A program made the position numbers and the translations under genes. The notes beneath the pieces are model-generated. The model had not been told where the DNA came from and searched no databases. It was given only the letters and a program-made list of their open reading frames with translations. From Amia ocellicauda (taxonomy: Eukaryota > Chordata > Actinopteri > Amiiformes > Amiidae): a DNA stretch of 64,000 nucleotides. The DNA lies in NCBI RefSeq assembly GCF_036373705.1, contig NC_089855.1, positions 4,254,501 to 4,318,500 on the forward strand, in the 5' to 3' direction. This document shows, piece by piece, positions 47,774-59,380 of the stretch. How positions within the stretch are numbered: position 1 is the first letter of the stretch; every line of letters starts with the position of its first letter.

Positions 47774-50700
47774 ATGGCGTTCCCCCTGTTGTGTGCTCTC
47801 CTGCTGCTGTATCTCATGGACCCCTGCTGCCCTCTGCCAGACCCACCCAGCTGTGCACATCTGTTCTACCGGCAGCAGGTCCTACAGGGGCTGGGGGACG
47901 AGGCAGGGCCACCCCTTTGTCTGAACACCTCGGGTTTCAGCCACGCAGTGCTCTATAGCCCAGATCTCAAACTCCCACTCTATGTTGCTTACCTGCTGGA
48001 CAGAGCATGGAACTGCACCCCCCCAGCCAGCCCCAGGTAAATAATAATAATTACTGTTATTATAATAACCTTATTTTATAAAGTACCTTTAAAGCAATAT
48101 CTCAGTGTGATGTACGAGTTTCACCAATACACGTACACTGGGAAGGAAACAAGAATAATATACAATGTAGCATGACATAGGACACAATAAAATACACACA
48201 CACTCACACTCACAGACACAGATGGACACACGCACACAAACACAGAGATGGAAATACACACTCATTCACAGACACAGACAGACAGGCACACAGACAGACA
48301 GACACACTCACTCACTCACAGACACACACACACGCAAACTGTAAAGCTGTGTGTTCGCCTCCCCAGTCCCCCCAACCCCCAGTTGCACTCTGGGCCTCTG
48401 TGTGTGACTGCCAGTATATTCTTATCTGCTTCTTGCTTTCCCGCTGTTGGCAGTTATCAGTCGCTCACACGGCAGGGCTCAGTCCTCTCGTGGCTTGGTT
48501 TCGCTCTCACAGATGTCTTTATCTCGGCCCATGTTGAGTGCAGGGCTCAAACCAAAGGGGAAGTGTGATGCTATATTTGTTGGCAGTGTTTTTCAAATGC
48601 AAAATAATGTTATATTTTTTTATATCTAACACTCTTCTAAAATAGACTCATCATTCCTGACAGATTGAGTTTTCTCAATCATCTGAAGCCTTACGAACCC
48701 TGTGAAAAGTGGCCAATCATTGGCTCACAGGTCCACCTGGCAATGAGTTCTGGCATGAGCACAGACAACACTATTCCAATAGTAGCAGAGTGCAGCAGCA
48801 GTCAGTCAGCGCCCTGGACTCTGGAGTGGAGGTTTCTTCCAGGATTTCTCTGTACTTTGTTGCATCCATTTTGCCCTCTATCTTTAAAAGGTTTCCAGGC
48901 TCTGACGCAGAGAAGCATCCACATAGCATGATGCTGCCGCCACCATGCTTCATGGTAGGGTTGGTGTTCTCAGGATGATTTGGGGTGTTAGGCATGCGCC
49001 AAACATAGCGCTTAGTGTTGAAGCCAAAAACCTCCATAGAATCTTCCTCTACTTGGTCTCAGAGTCTCCTACATGCCTTCTGGCAAACTCTAGCTGAGAT
49101 TTGATGTGAGTTTTTTTCTCTTTTTTTTTCTTTTGATTTGAATGTTCCTTTGTCTTCATTATGTAGATTTTGTTATGAATTGTACTAACCAACTGTGGAA
49201 TCTCCCAGAGACAGGTGTATTTAACCTGAAATCATGTGACACACCTTCATGCACAGAGGTGGACTACATTTAACTAATTACATGACTTCTAAAGACAATT
49301 GGTTTCACCACAGCTCAATCAGGTGTGGCACAGCAAAGGGGGTAATTACTTACACATTAAATTATTTTCTGTTTTGTATTTGTAATTCATTTAGAATACC
49401 TTGACATTATGGACATTTTCTGTGTTGATGAGTTGCAAAAACTCCTGATTAAATCCATTCTGATTTAATGTTGTAATACGTTGAAATGTGGAAAAGTCCA
49501 ATGGGGGTGAATACTTTTGAGAGCCACTGTATATTGCAACAATTGTAAGTCACCCTGGATACAGGCATATGCTAAGAAATATAATATAAATAATAACAAT
49601 CTGGTCATTTTACTTCAGGAACATTTATGCCATGAAACAACACAACTTTACACTGCTGGCACACATTTTATAAAGTTGTTTTTGCTGAGTCCCTTGTGTA
49701 GCTGTACATGGGCTCCCTGTTGCACCCTTTGGGAGACCAGGCTGCAGGGGATGGATGCAGGTTCAGCTGTGATCCTGATTGTGACAGAAAGCCCAACAGA
49801 AGGTGTCTGCCATGGGCCACTGTTCATGAGGCTGATTCCTGCTTCTCCTTTCTAGCAGGTGAACCGGAGCAGGGCGGACGCAGTGGACAGTGCACTGGAG
49901 TTGCTTAGAGAATATGAGCCAAGCGGCTCCTCTCTGGTCTCCCTAACACCACTCTGTGGGTGCAGAGAGCCAGCGATCTGCCTGGCCCAGCCCCCAGCTG
50001 CCGTGGTGCACCTGCACAGAGACATGGACCCTGGCGCCTGGCAGAGTCACCTGGCCACTCTGTCTGCACGGCTCCAGCTCTGGCGCTGCGCTGTGGCTCA
50101 TGTGGTCAGCGGAACAGCCCCCTCCTCACACAGGGTGGCATCTAGGAAGGGAGCGACACCCCTACCCAGCCACTTGTGGAGCGCCCTCTGCTGTCAGTGC
50201 AGAAACGGGAGCCTGGTCTCTGAGGCACACTGGCTTGCCAACGGCCCTCCTTTCAGCCGGGAAATCATGACACTGAGGAGCCTGGAGGAGAGACTCAGCA
50301 AGCAAGTCGCCAGGAGGGTGTCTGTGTTCTGGGCTGGGTGTGCGAGGCCAGCGGGCAAGGAAACTGAGCGAGAAAAGGAGGAGGAGGAGGGTGAGTGGGA
50401 GAAAAAGGGTAAGGAGGAGGAGGATACACTGTTACCAAGCACACAGCACCAGTCACCACTTCCTGGCATGGCTGGGATGGCAACCCCGGGTGCTAGGGGT
50501 GCAGAGAATGACCATATGAGCAAGAGTCACTGGGGGGATGGAGAGGAGCCAGGCCCAACAGAGGCCAAGACAAGAGTCAGGATTATAAGATCTATCCCGG
50601 CCAATGAAGACCGTCTCAATCAACCACTGCTGTCGGCCTTGAAGGAGCCCCTGAGGACAAACATGACCAGATTGGCAAGAGTGCTGTGCTGTTATGTCTC

Positions 50701-53700
50701 CAGACTGTACGCCAAGATCAGAGAGCACGCAGCACTCGAGCTGGACCCTAAGGGGGGCATTCACCCCCCTGCAGATGTTGCTACATACAAACCAACAACC
50801 ACAGCACAGATTGATATCGTTACTATGGGCAGCACTATAACCGACATCTCACCTCATTTGAATACAGAACATATTGCATCTGACGCCACACAAGATGCTG
50901 ATGCCACAGGCAAAACCACAACACAGAGTTTAACAGCCGATTACAGCACAGCCACGGCTCCCAGTCAGACCACACACTCTGATATGGGAGACATGAGCAC
51001 ACCAGTGACAGTGGGGACCCCGGAGCCCACAGACACCACCACCCTGAGCACCAGCACTGAAGTGAGCTTATGTCAGCTTGAAGATAGTGAAGAGGAGGAG
51101 GACGAGGATGAGGAATTTCCCTGGATGGATGAAGACCTTGAGGAGGACTGGGAGGAAGATGAGGATTCCCTCGGTGAAAAGGAGGAGGAGGAGGAGGAAG
51201 AGGAAGAGGAAGCAGAAAGAGAAGCTGAAGGAGGTTATGTGTTTCTGGACGGGCAGGAGTGGGACGGATATGATGGCAAGTTTGACATAGGTTATGAGCT
51301 TGATATTTATGACGACCACGCCAACTGCAATTCCACCACAGCCTACACCACGACTCCACAGTCCACCGCAGAAACCACACAGGACCAGACCAGCACCAGC
51401 CCAGGCTCCTCCACAACCACGACTGCACCGACGACCACTGCAAAGACTACAACTTCCACGACCACCACCATCACCACCACCAAAACTAAGGAAAATGACA
51501 ATAATAATAATAATAATAATAATGAAAAAGATACTACTGGTCAGAACAATAATCCTTTTCAACAATTTGGTTCTTCCAAAGCAGGCTTGCTCTGGGCTGG
51601 AATTGTTGGTACCGTCATCTCAGTATTTGGTGAATTGCTTGGAGCTGGAGTAGCCACAGGGGTGGGCCCTGGAGTAGCCACAGGGGTGGGGGTTGTAGGT
51701 GGTGGGGGAGATAGGACGTCATCCCTACCACCTGATGCTACACCAGAAACATCACCATACCCTGACCCTGGAGAACAATTTCCTGGGAAGACAACAGCGC
51801 AAACTTCAACAAAATCAACACTTCCCTTTGAGCCAGGAATACCAACCACATCACAAGCACTCCCCACTGAGGAAGCAGGGACTCCATCCACACCCACAGA
51901 TATCACAGCAGCCCCGGCCACGACTCTGGGTGTTGACCCCAGAGGGAGCACGTTGACCCCTGCCATGGAAGAGGGAGACTCCAACAGTGTAACACCCAGA
52001 CGTGAGAAAATCACCATCTCCTCATCAATATCACCAGCCACACACACAGCTCAGCCTACAGGAACAAATGTCACCTACAAGGTTGGCAGTGGCACTGACT
52101 CTGCTCCAGACTACAGTACAGCACACTGGCACTGACTCTACTTCAGACTACAGTACAGCACACACTGGCACCGACTCTACAGCAGACTACAGTACAGTAC
52201 ACACTGGCACTGACTCTACTCCAGACTACAGTACAGCACACACTGGCACCGACTTTACCGCAGACGACAATTCAACACACACTGGCACCGACTCTACTCC
52301 AGACGACAGTACAGCACACACTGGCACTGACTCTACCGCAGACTACAGTACAGCACACACTGGCACTGACTCTACTCCAGACTACAGTACAGCACACACT
52401 GGCACCGACTTTACCGCAGACGACAATTCAACACACACTGGCACCGACTCTACTCCAGACGACAGTACAGCACACACTGGCACTGACTCTACCGCAGACT
52501 ACAGTACAGCACACACTGGCACTGACTCTACTCCAGACTACAGTACAGCACACACTGGCACCGACTTTACCGCAGACGACAATTCAACACACACTGGCAC
52601 CGACTCTACTCCAGACGACAGTACAGCACACACTGGCACTGACTCTACCGCAGACTACAGTACAGCACACACTGGCACTGACTCTACTCCAGACTACAGT
52701 ACAACACGCACTGGCACCGACTCTACAGCAGACTACATTACAGCACACACTGGCACCGACTCTACAGCAGACTACAGTACAGCACACACTGGCACTGACT
52801 TTACCGCAGACGACAATTCAACACATACTGGCACCGACTCTACTCCAGACGACAGTACAGCACACACTGGCACTGACTCTACCGCAGACTACAGTACAGC
52901 ACATACTGGCACCGACTCTACAGCAGACTACAGTACAGCACACACTGGCACTGACTCTACTCCAGACGACAGTACAGCACACACTGGCACCGACTCTACA
53001 GCAGACTACAGTACAGTACACACTGGCACTGACTCTACAGCAGACTACAGTACAGCACACACTGGCACCGACTCTACTCCAGACTACAGTACAGCACACA
53101 CTGGCACCGACTCTACAGCAGACTACAGTACAGCACACAGTGGCACCGACTCTACTCCAGACGACAGTACAGCACATACTGGCACCGACTCTACAGCAGA
53201 CTACAGTACAGCACACACTGGCACTGACTCTACAGCAGACGACAGTACAGCACACACTGGCACTGACTCTACCGCAGACTACAGTACAGTACACACTGGC
53301 ACCGACTCTACAGCAGACTACAGTACAGCACATACTGGCACCGACTCTACTCCAGACGACAGTACAGCACACACTGGCACCAACTCTACAGCAGATGACA
53401 GTACAGCACACACTGGCACCGACTCTACAGCAGACGACAGTACAGCACACACTGGCACCGACTCTACTCCAGACGACAGTACAGCACACACTGGCACCGA
53501 CTCTACTCCAGACGACAGTACAGCACACACTGGCACCGACTCTACTCCAGACTACAGTACAGCACACACTGGCACTGACTCTACTCCAGACTACAGTAAA
53601 ACACGCACTGGCACTGACTCTACAGCAGACGACAGTACAGCACATACTGGCACTGACTCTACAGCAGACGACAGTACAGCACACACTGGCACCGACTCTA

Positions 53701-54069
53701 CAGCAGACGACAGTACAGCACACACTGGCACCGACTCTACAGCAGACGACAGTACAGCACACACTGGCACCGACTCTACTCCAGACGACAGTACAGCACA
53801 CACTGGCACCGACTCTACAGCAGATGACAGTACAGCACACACTGGCACCGACTCTACAGCAGACGACAGTACAGCACACACTGGCACCGACTCTACAGCA
53901 GACGACAGTACAGCACACACTGGCACCGACTCTACTCCAGACTACAGTACAGCACACACTGGCACCGACTCTACAGCAGACGACAGTACAGCACACACTG
54001 GCACTGACTCTACCGCAGACTACAGTACAGCACACACTGGCACCGACTCTACTCCAGACTACAGTACAG
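47774..54069 (+). CDS. ENDOD1-like pseudonuclease with acidic, Thr-rich and tandem-repeat C-terminus
   Basis: The first coding exon (47774-48036) encodes a signal peptide (MAFPLLCALLLLYLMD) and the start of an ENDOD1-like domain (CLNTSGFSHAVLYSPD, then VAYLLDRAWNC). The large exon from 49859 continues it: VVSGTAPSSHRV, LPSHLWSALCCQ, SEAHWLANG, LRSLEERLSKQ and FWAGC match the C-terminal half of fish ENDOD1-like nucleases. The catalytic DRGH motif is not seen; the corresponding place reads EPSGSSLVSLTP, so it is probably not an active nuclease. Then come a Lys/Glu-rich linker, an acidic block of Glu/Asp (51080-51235), a Thr-rich tract, an Asn run (51498-51530), a hydrophobic Gly/Val stretch (about 51580-51700), and about 50 tandem 13-residue repeats to a CAG/GTAATT donor at 54069. 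The frame breaks once near 52126. The 48036 donor (phase 2) does not fit the 49859 acceptor (phase 0), so a small exon between them is likely. Expected to be secreted and O-glycosylated. Confidence 0.7.
48700..49541 (-). mobile_element. Tc1-like transposase fragment joined to a transposon terminus
   Basis: Minus strand at 48771-49037 encodes the middle of a Tc1 transposase (MEVFGFNTKRYVWRM, NPTMKHGGGSIMLCGCFSA). The remainder to 49541 is non-coding and ends GGGGTGAATACTTTTGAGAG plus CCACTGTA, a terminus common to fish Tc1-type elements. Only one end is clear. It lies in the intron between the first two coding exons of the ENDOD1-like gene. Confidence 0.75.
52089..54069 (+). repeat. Coding 39-bp tandem repeat array
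   Basis: About 50 head-to-tail copies of a 39-bp unit encoding HTGTDST(A/P)D(Y/D)STA. Differences between units fall mostly in third codon positions of that frame (ACC/ACT, ACA/ACC/ACT, CAC/CAT, GAC/GAT) or swap A/P and Y/D, which argues that this is the translated frame. A four-unit (156-bp) higher-order block containing the FTADDNST variant is repeated three times at about 52207-52674. The complementary strand and the other phases are also largely open, but only as a by-product of the repeat. Confidence 0.95.
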
Positions 54070-54084
54070 GTAATTAAATCCCCC

Positions 54085-55030
54085 ATCCCAGCTTTCTGCA
54101 AAGACTTAATCAACAACTTTAATATATTTTTGTAGTTAGTTTAGGAAACTCTGCTAATATACAAGAAGGGTGTGGACACCCTGGGTAATGTCCTCTGCTA
54201 ATAAATGATTATAAAGTAAAGAATAAAAAAATAATAATAGAAATTTGTTCAGAATATGATCAATCTTTGACTGTAATATTTCATTGTATTTCATTATACA
54301 TTGTGCTTCTTTCACACCTTTTAAATAAACTTCTAGGCATATTACTAGAGTTTGCTGAAGCTTTTATTTCAGTTTATCTTTCTCAACATGCCTTGAACTT
54401 CCTGGTTGATTCGTATACCCTAACTGAAACATTAACAGTTCAGGCCAGTGTATAGGTCACTGAGGGGTATTCTCTCTGGCACTCACTGAAAATAAATAAA
54501 TGTTAATATCTTCAAAACTAAAGCAGCACAAACATTTATTTCAACGGCATGGGATATCTGTGGGTGTGGATGGAGTCCCTGCTTCCTCAATGTAACAAAA
54601 ACAAATTATATGGAATTTATCGTTTGTGCTGTAAGTGGGGGGGGGTTTCAACTTCACGGAGCTGAGATTTTCTTATATTATTCCGTACGTAAGAGGTGTA
54701 CAATGGAGACAAGAAACCGGAAAAAAAGCTGCCTTTAAGTCTTATAAAATGTGAGTAGTTAGATGGTAGTGTATTGGAAATCCATAGGCTTGAAGTTTTT
54801 TTACTCTATATTGTACACAGAACTGTGTGTGTGTGTGTGTGTTACACTGGTTCCATCTTGTAATTTTTGGCCAGTGGAAATGTTCCTTCTCCTGATATGT
54901 CATAAGACACGGAGGGCTTTCTCTCCCACTCAAATGGGAAAAATAAACATTGAAAGGTTCAGTAACTCATAGATCAACAGTAAACATAGATCCAAAAACT
55001 GACCTTCATCTCACCGCGCATGTCTGTTAC
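54085..55030. other. Downstream region without a recognised exon
   Basis: If the repeat exon is spliced at 54069 the next exon should lie beyond here, but none could be recognised. Otherwise translation would stop after TGN, three codons past the repeats (stop within 54075-54077). A short (TG)n lies near 54822-54843. Confidence 0.4.
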
Positions 55031-55039
55031 ATCTATGTG

Positions 55040-55690
55040 GGTAATTAGTTAGGTCCATAAATATTTGGACAGTTACAATTGTCGTCATTTTGGCTCTGTA
55101 CGCCACCAAAATGGATTTCAAAGGAAATAATCAAAATGCGATTCAAGTGTAGACTTTCATCTTTAAAATGAGGGTAGTTACATCCAAATTGGGTGAACAG
55201 TGTAGGAATTACACCCATTTTTATGTGATCTCCACAAATGTAGGTGCTCAAAAGTATTCGGACAAACTTACATAATCATGAATTAAATTGTGAGTTTCAA
55301 TACTTGGTTGCAAATCCTTTGCTGTCAATGACTGCCTGAAGTCTGGAGCCCATATACATCACCAGATGGTGGGTTTCTTCCCTGGTGATGCTCTGCCAGG
55401 CTTGTACTGCAGCTGTCTTTAATTCCTGCTTGTCCTTGGGGTGTTTTGCCTTCAACAAGTGAAATGCTGCTCAATTGGATTCAGGTCAGGTGATTGACTT
55501 GGCCATTGCAGAACATTCCACTTCTTCACCTTAAAAAAGTCTTTGGTTGCTTTCGTAGTATGGTTTGGGTCATTGTCCATCTGCACTGTGAAGCGCCGTC
55601 CAATGAGTCTTGAAGCATTTGCATGCTTTATTGCATGTAAATTACATGCTGGCATTGTTGTCATTAAGGTGCAAAGAGACCATCAGTATC
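55040..55690 (-). mobile_element. Tc1/mariner fragment, C-terminal transposase end
   Basis: Minus strand encodes the catalytic second half of a Tc1-type transposase: [17 protein letters not shown] (second catalytic Asp) and [17 protein letters not shown] (third catalytic Glu), then damaged C-terminal sequence. The plus-strand start TTAGGTCCATAAATATTTGG is a familiar fish transposon terminus. The N-terminal half is missing. Confidence 0.85.
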
Positions 55691-56104
55691 TTCTATCAGC
55701 CCCACTAATTTAACCAGATAGTTCCACAGTGCTGCTCATCCTACTTCATAGCCTCATGTATGGCAGAAAGCAACAGTGAGGGAAATTGGCCACAAGTCCA
55801 TTTTCACTTGAACACTGAGCGGATGTCAGATCACTGTGGGTTATTCAAAGGTCATAGGAGTAGCCCAGGTCTGACGTTGAATTATGCAAGTAGTCATCAT
55901 TGCGTCTCAGAGGGAAGAAGGGAGTCATGTAGGAGTCTGCCCTCTGTTCTAAAGGGATGCGCTCGTCTCTGGAGTATTCTGCTCCAGGATGGGCCTGCAG
56001 CCACATGTCTAGAATCCTGCAGGAGACAATAGGGGATTAGAGACGTCCTGGTGTGTCTTTGTGCTTTTCCCCCAATAGAACTAAAAACCGTCACCACAAA
56101 ATCA

Positions 56105-56291
56105 GAATATCACATTACATTATTTGTCATTTAGCAGATGCTCTTATCCAGGGCGACCCATTTATAGAGCTGGGCATTTTACTGGAGCAATCTAAATGAA
56201 GTACCTTGACCAAGGGTACAACAGGACTGCCCTACCCAGGATTTGAATCCACAACCTTCCAGTTATGAGTCCAGAGCCCTAACCACTAGTA
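56105..56291 (-). mobile_element. tRNA-derived SINE with L2-type tail
   Basis: Read on minus, it starts CTAGTGGTTAGGGCTCTGGA (A-box-like) and has GGATTCAAATCC (B-box-like), the internal polymerase III promoter of a tRNA-derived SINE. It ends TGGATAAGAGCATCTGCTAA, the L2-like tail used by many fish SINEs. About 190 bp and nearly full length. It sits where the copper-B exon of the tyrosinase-like gene would be expected. Confidence 0.85.
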
Positions 56292-56354
56292 GTGGACATA
56301 TATATACACAAACATAATATAAATAACAATATAACATAAGTTTTCCATATGGGA

Positions 56355-56380
56355 TGTCACACACACACACACACACACAT
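56355..56380. repeat. (CA)n microsatellite
   Basis: A short CA run in an AT-rich stretch between tyrosinase-like exons 2 and 4. Confidence 0.9.
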
Positions 56381-58155
56381 TATATACATATACAAAAACA
56401 ATATATAAGTTTTGAGATGTTGCAAATGTTGAAACTGACATGATGACTGATATATAACTGCAATGCATGTAGAAAAAGCCCATACTTTCCAAGGTTTGTC
56501 ATATTAATATTAAAAATCACAATATATACATGAAAAACAATGCTACACATGTGATCACAGTGATAGTCTGCTGCACACAACTCCAGACTCTGCATGAGGC
56601 TCTGGTCTCTGCACCATACCTTAACAGGGAAGGCCAGAGAAAAGCAGGAGAATGATGGACAGAGTGAGGGAACCTTCTAGCCTGCTCCTGAAGCTGTGTT
56701 TGGCACGTTTGTCATAAGGAGGCATGTCGAACTCCTCAGCTGCCAGAGTATTATAGACTTCAGAGGCTGTTGGCAGCAGCGGATAATTTACATCTTTGCC
56801 TGGGCATATTATAGGCTGCAGTGGTGTGTTACAGTTAGATGGTATACATACTATTCCAAGAGAGTCATCGTCATACGAGCACAGGGTCTGAAGAGAGAGA
56901 CAGGCCGATTTATGCTCAGTAACTCTTGCCAATATCTGGGACAGACACTCAGGGGCAATAGCGCAAAATACTCAAGGAAAAATCCAGCTGCCAGATCAGA
57001 TAAGTCACTTCAAAAACCTAAACCAATCATATCCACACACACTTCTTGGCAGACTGCCACTGGCAGTCCAGCTATTCACTGGAAATCCCAATATTAATGT
57101 CACACCCTAGTGGGTGCTTAGGGGCGACTACGCTACCCAACCACGCCACCTCCTTTGTTATACGAGGGAGGAGCTCGTCTACCCACTTCAATACTCTCCC
57201 CGACAGGCTCGACGGACCCCAAGACACTCACACAGGCAGGTAAAATTAAACTATTTATTTAACAAAGCTCCAGACAGGGCAAGAAGACTGTCCTGGATAA
57301 ATGTACAGAATTATATAAAAAGTAACTATGTAAAACCTAAACTAAAACCGCCTTTAATTAGAAAGGCAATAAAATGCTAAAAATACCCTATCCAAAGATA
57401 TAACCAAAAATAATAAAGAAATAGGAAACTAATAAAATCCTATAAAACTACAATTTCTGATACAATTATATCTCCTGTACAAAAGATACCAATAATTCTT
57501 CTTCCTCTCGCCAATATGATCAACACTCCAATCACACGGGTAAGTCAGTTCTAACTTCTCATTCTCTCTCGCAGCCCAACAGCACCCTGTTGGCCAAACG
57601 GACAGCCGCAGACTGGAAATGGAAGACCTCAGGTAAAGAGAAAAACAATCAATATTCACAATTCATTCCTTGCCACGACTCTGCAATATGATCCACAATA
57701 ATATTCTCTTTTCTCTAGATATAGCTGAACGTGGCAAACGCCAGGGGAGAGGGGATGCACCCAGTTACAAATAAAGCAGAGTTCAACAGTGCTAATGCAT
57801 ATGGCTCTTCATTTCCGTGTTCAAAGCCGCTTCACTCGTGCTCTCACTAATTACCACTCTGTTGCGCACACAGTCAACAAAAACCCGTGGACTTAGCTGC
57901 TCGAAGCTCTCGCCGACACTGCTCTGCTGCCAAGTCCTTAATATATCTCCTCGCCATCTCAGGGTTCAGAGTCTCCGTTGTACTATTTGTAATCCACTGG
58001 AAGATAAAGAGTTCATCAGCCCTGCAAAAGTCTCCTCTGCTCCCCTCTCCTCTCCAGCACTGGCTTTGTTTCCGCGTCCCGCTGTTCACCACCTTGCAAG
58101 CCGCTGTCTGTGAACCTGTGTGTGCCTCATTTGCTGAAGGATCCCTCTCAGCTTA

Positions 58156-59380
58156 TACACTCACCTAAAGGATTATTAGGAACACCATACTAATACTGTG
58201 TTTGACCCCCTTTCGCCTTCAGAACTGCCTTAATTCTACGTGGCATTGATTCAACAAGGTGCTGAAAGCATTCTTTAGAAATGTTGGCCCATATTGATAG
58301 GATAGCATCTTGCAGTTGATGGAGATTTGTGGGATGCACATCCAGGGCACGAAGCTCCCGTTCCACCACATCCCAAAGATGCTCTATTGGGTTGAGATCT
58401 GGTGACTGTGGGGGCCAGTTTAGTACAGTGAACTCATTGTCATGTTCAAGAAAGCAATTTGAAATGATTCGACCTTTGTGACATGGTGCATTATCCTGCT
58501 GGAAGTAGCCATCAGAGGATGGGTACATGGTGGTCATAAAGGGATGGACATGGTCAGAAACAATGCTCAGGTAGGCCGTGGCATTTAAACGATGCCCAAT
58601 TGGCACTAAGGGGCCTAAAGTGTGCCAAGAAAACATCCCCCACACCATTACACCACCACCACCAGCCTGCACAGTGGTAACAAGGCATGATGGATCCATG
58701 TTCTCATTCTGTTTACGCCAAATTCTGACTCTACCATCTGAATGTCTCAACAGAAATCGAGACTCATCAGACCAGGCAACATTTTTCCAGTCTTCAACTG
58801 TCCAATTTTGGTGAGCTTGTGCAAATTGTAGCCTCTTTTTCCTATTTGTAGTGGAGATGAGTGGTACCCGGTGGGGTCTTCTGCTGTTGTAGCCCATCCG
58901 CCTCAAGGTTGTACGTGTTGTGGCTTCACAAATGCTTTGCTGCATACCTCGGTTGTAACGAGTGGTTATTTCAGTCAAAGTTGCTCTTCTATCAGCTTGA
59001 ATCAGTCGGCCCATTCTCCTCTGACCTCTAGCATCAACAAGGCATTTTCGCCCACAGGACTGCCGCATACTGGATGTTTTTCCCTTTTCACACCATTCTT
59101 TGTAAACCCTAGAAATGGTTGTGCGTGAGAATCCCAGTAACTGAGCAGATTGTGAAATACTCAGACCGGCCCGTCTGGCACCAACAACCATGCCATGCTC
59201 AAAATTGCTTAAATCACCTTTCTTTCCCATTCAGACATTCAGTTTGGAGTTCAGGAGATTGTCTTGACCAGGACCACACCCCTAAATGCATTGAAGCAAC
59301 TGCCATGTGATTGGTTGATTAGAAAATTGCATTAATGAGAAATTGAACAGGTGTTCCTAATAATCCTTTAGGTGAGTGTA
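58156..59380 (-). mobile_element. Complete Tc1/mariner transposon
   Basis: A 1,225-bp element with perfect 31-bp terminal inverted repeats beginning TACACTCACCTAAAGGATTA, flanked by the TA target duplication (58154-58155 and 59381-59382). It carries one uninterrupted transposase gene. Perfect termini and an open frame suggest recent insertion. It lies inside an older solo LTR, in an intron of the tyrosinase-like pseudogene. Confidence 0.97.
58190..59230 (-). CDS. Tc1-type transposase, full length
   Basis: Cut-and-paste DDE transposase of 346 residues, the usual Tc1 length. The N-terminus has the paired-type helix-turn-helix region (SISQSAQLLGFSRTTISRVY; second helix pair around RRATLTEITTRYN). 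The catalytic core shows the three acidic residues in their standard settings: WSDESRF (D), FQQDNAPCHK (D) and [12 protein letters not shown] (E, 34 residues after the second D). The glycine-rich GGGGVMVWGMF box is intact. No stop or frame change interrupts it. It would bind the inverted repeats of its own element. Related Tc1 elements are known across teleosts and lampreys, with reports of horizontal transfer; whether this copy belongs to that lineage is inference. Confidence 0.97.
   Translation of the reverse strand: MGKKGDLSNFEHGMVVGARRAGLSISQSAQLLGFSRTTISRVYKEWCEKGKTSSMRQSCGRKCLVDARGQRRMGRLIQADRRATLTEITTRYNRGMQQSICEATTRTTLRRMGYNSRRPHRVPLISTTNRKKRLQFAQAHQNWTVEDWKNVAWSDESRFLLRHSDGRVRIWRKQNENMDPSCLVTTVQAGGGGVMVWGMFSWHTLGPLVPIGHRLNATAYLSIVSDHVHPFMTTMYPSSDGYFQQDNAPCHKGRIISNCFLEHDNEFTVLNWPPQSPDLNPIEHLWDVVERELRALDVHPTNLHQLQDAILSIWANISKECFQHLVESMPRRIKAVLKAKGGQTQY

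Noticed and set aside
52584-54116. Long minus-strand and alternate plus-strand frames over the 39-bp array
   Set aside because: A 39-bp unit is a multiple of three, so any stop-free phase stays open. Third-position-type variation supports only the plus HTGTDST phase.
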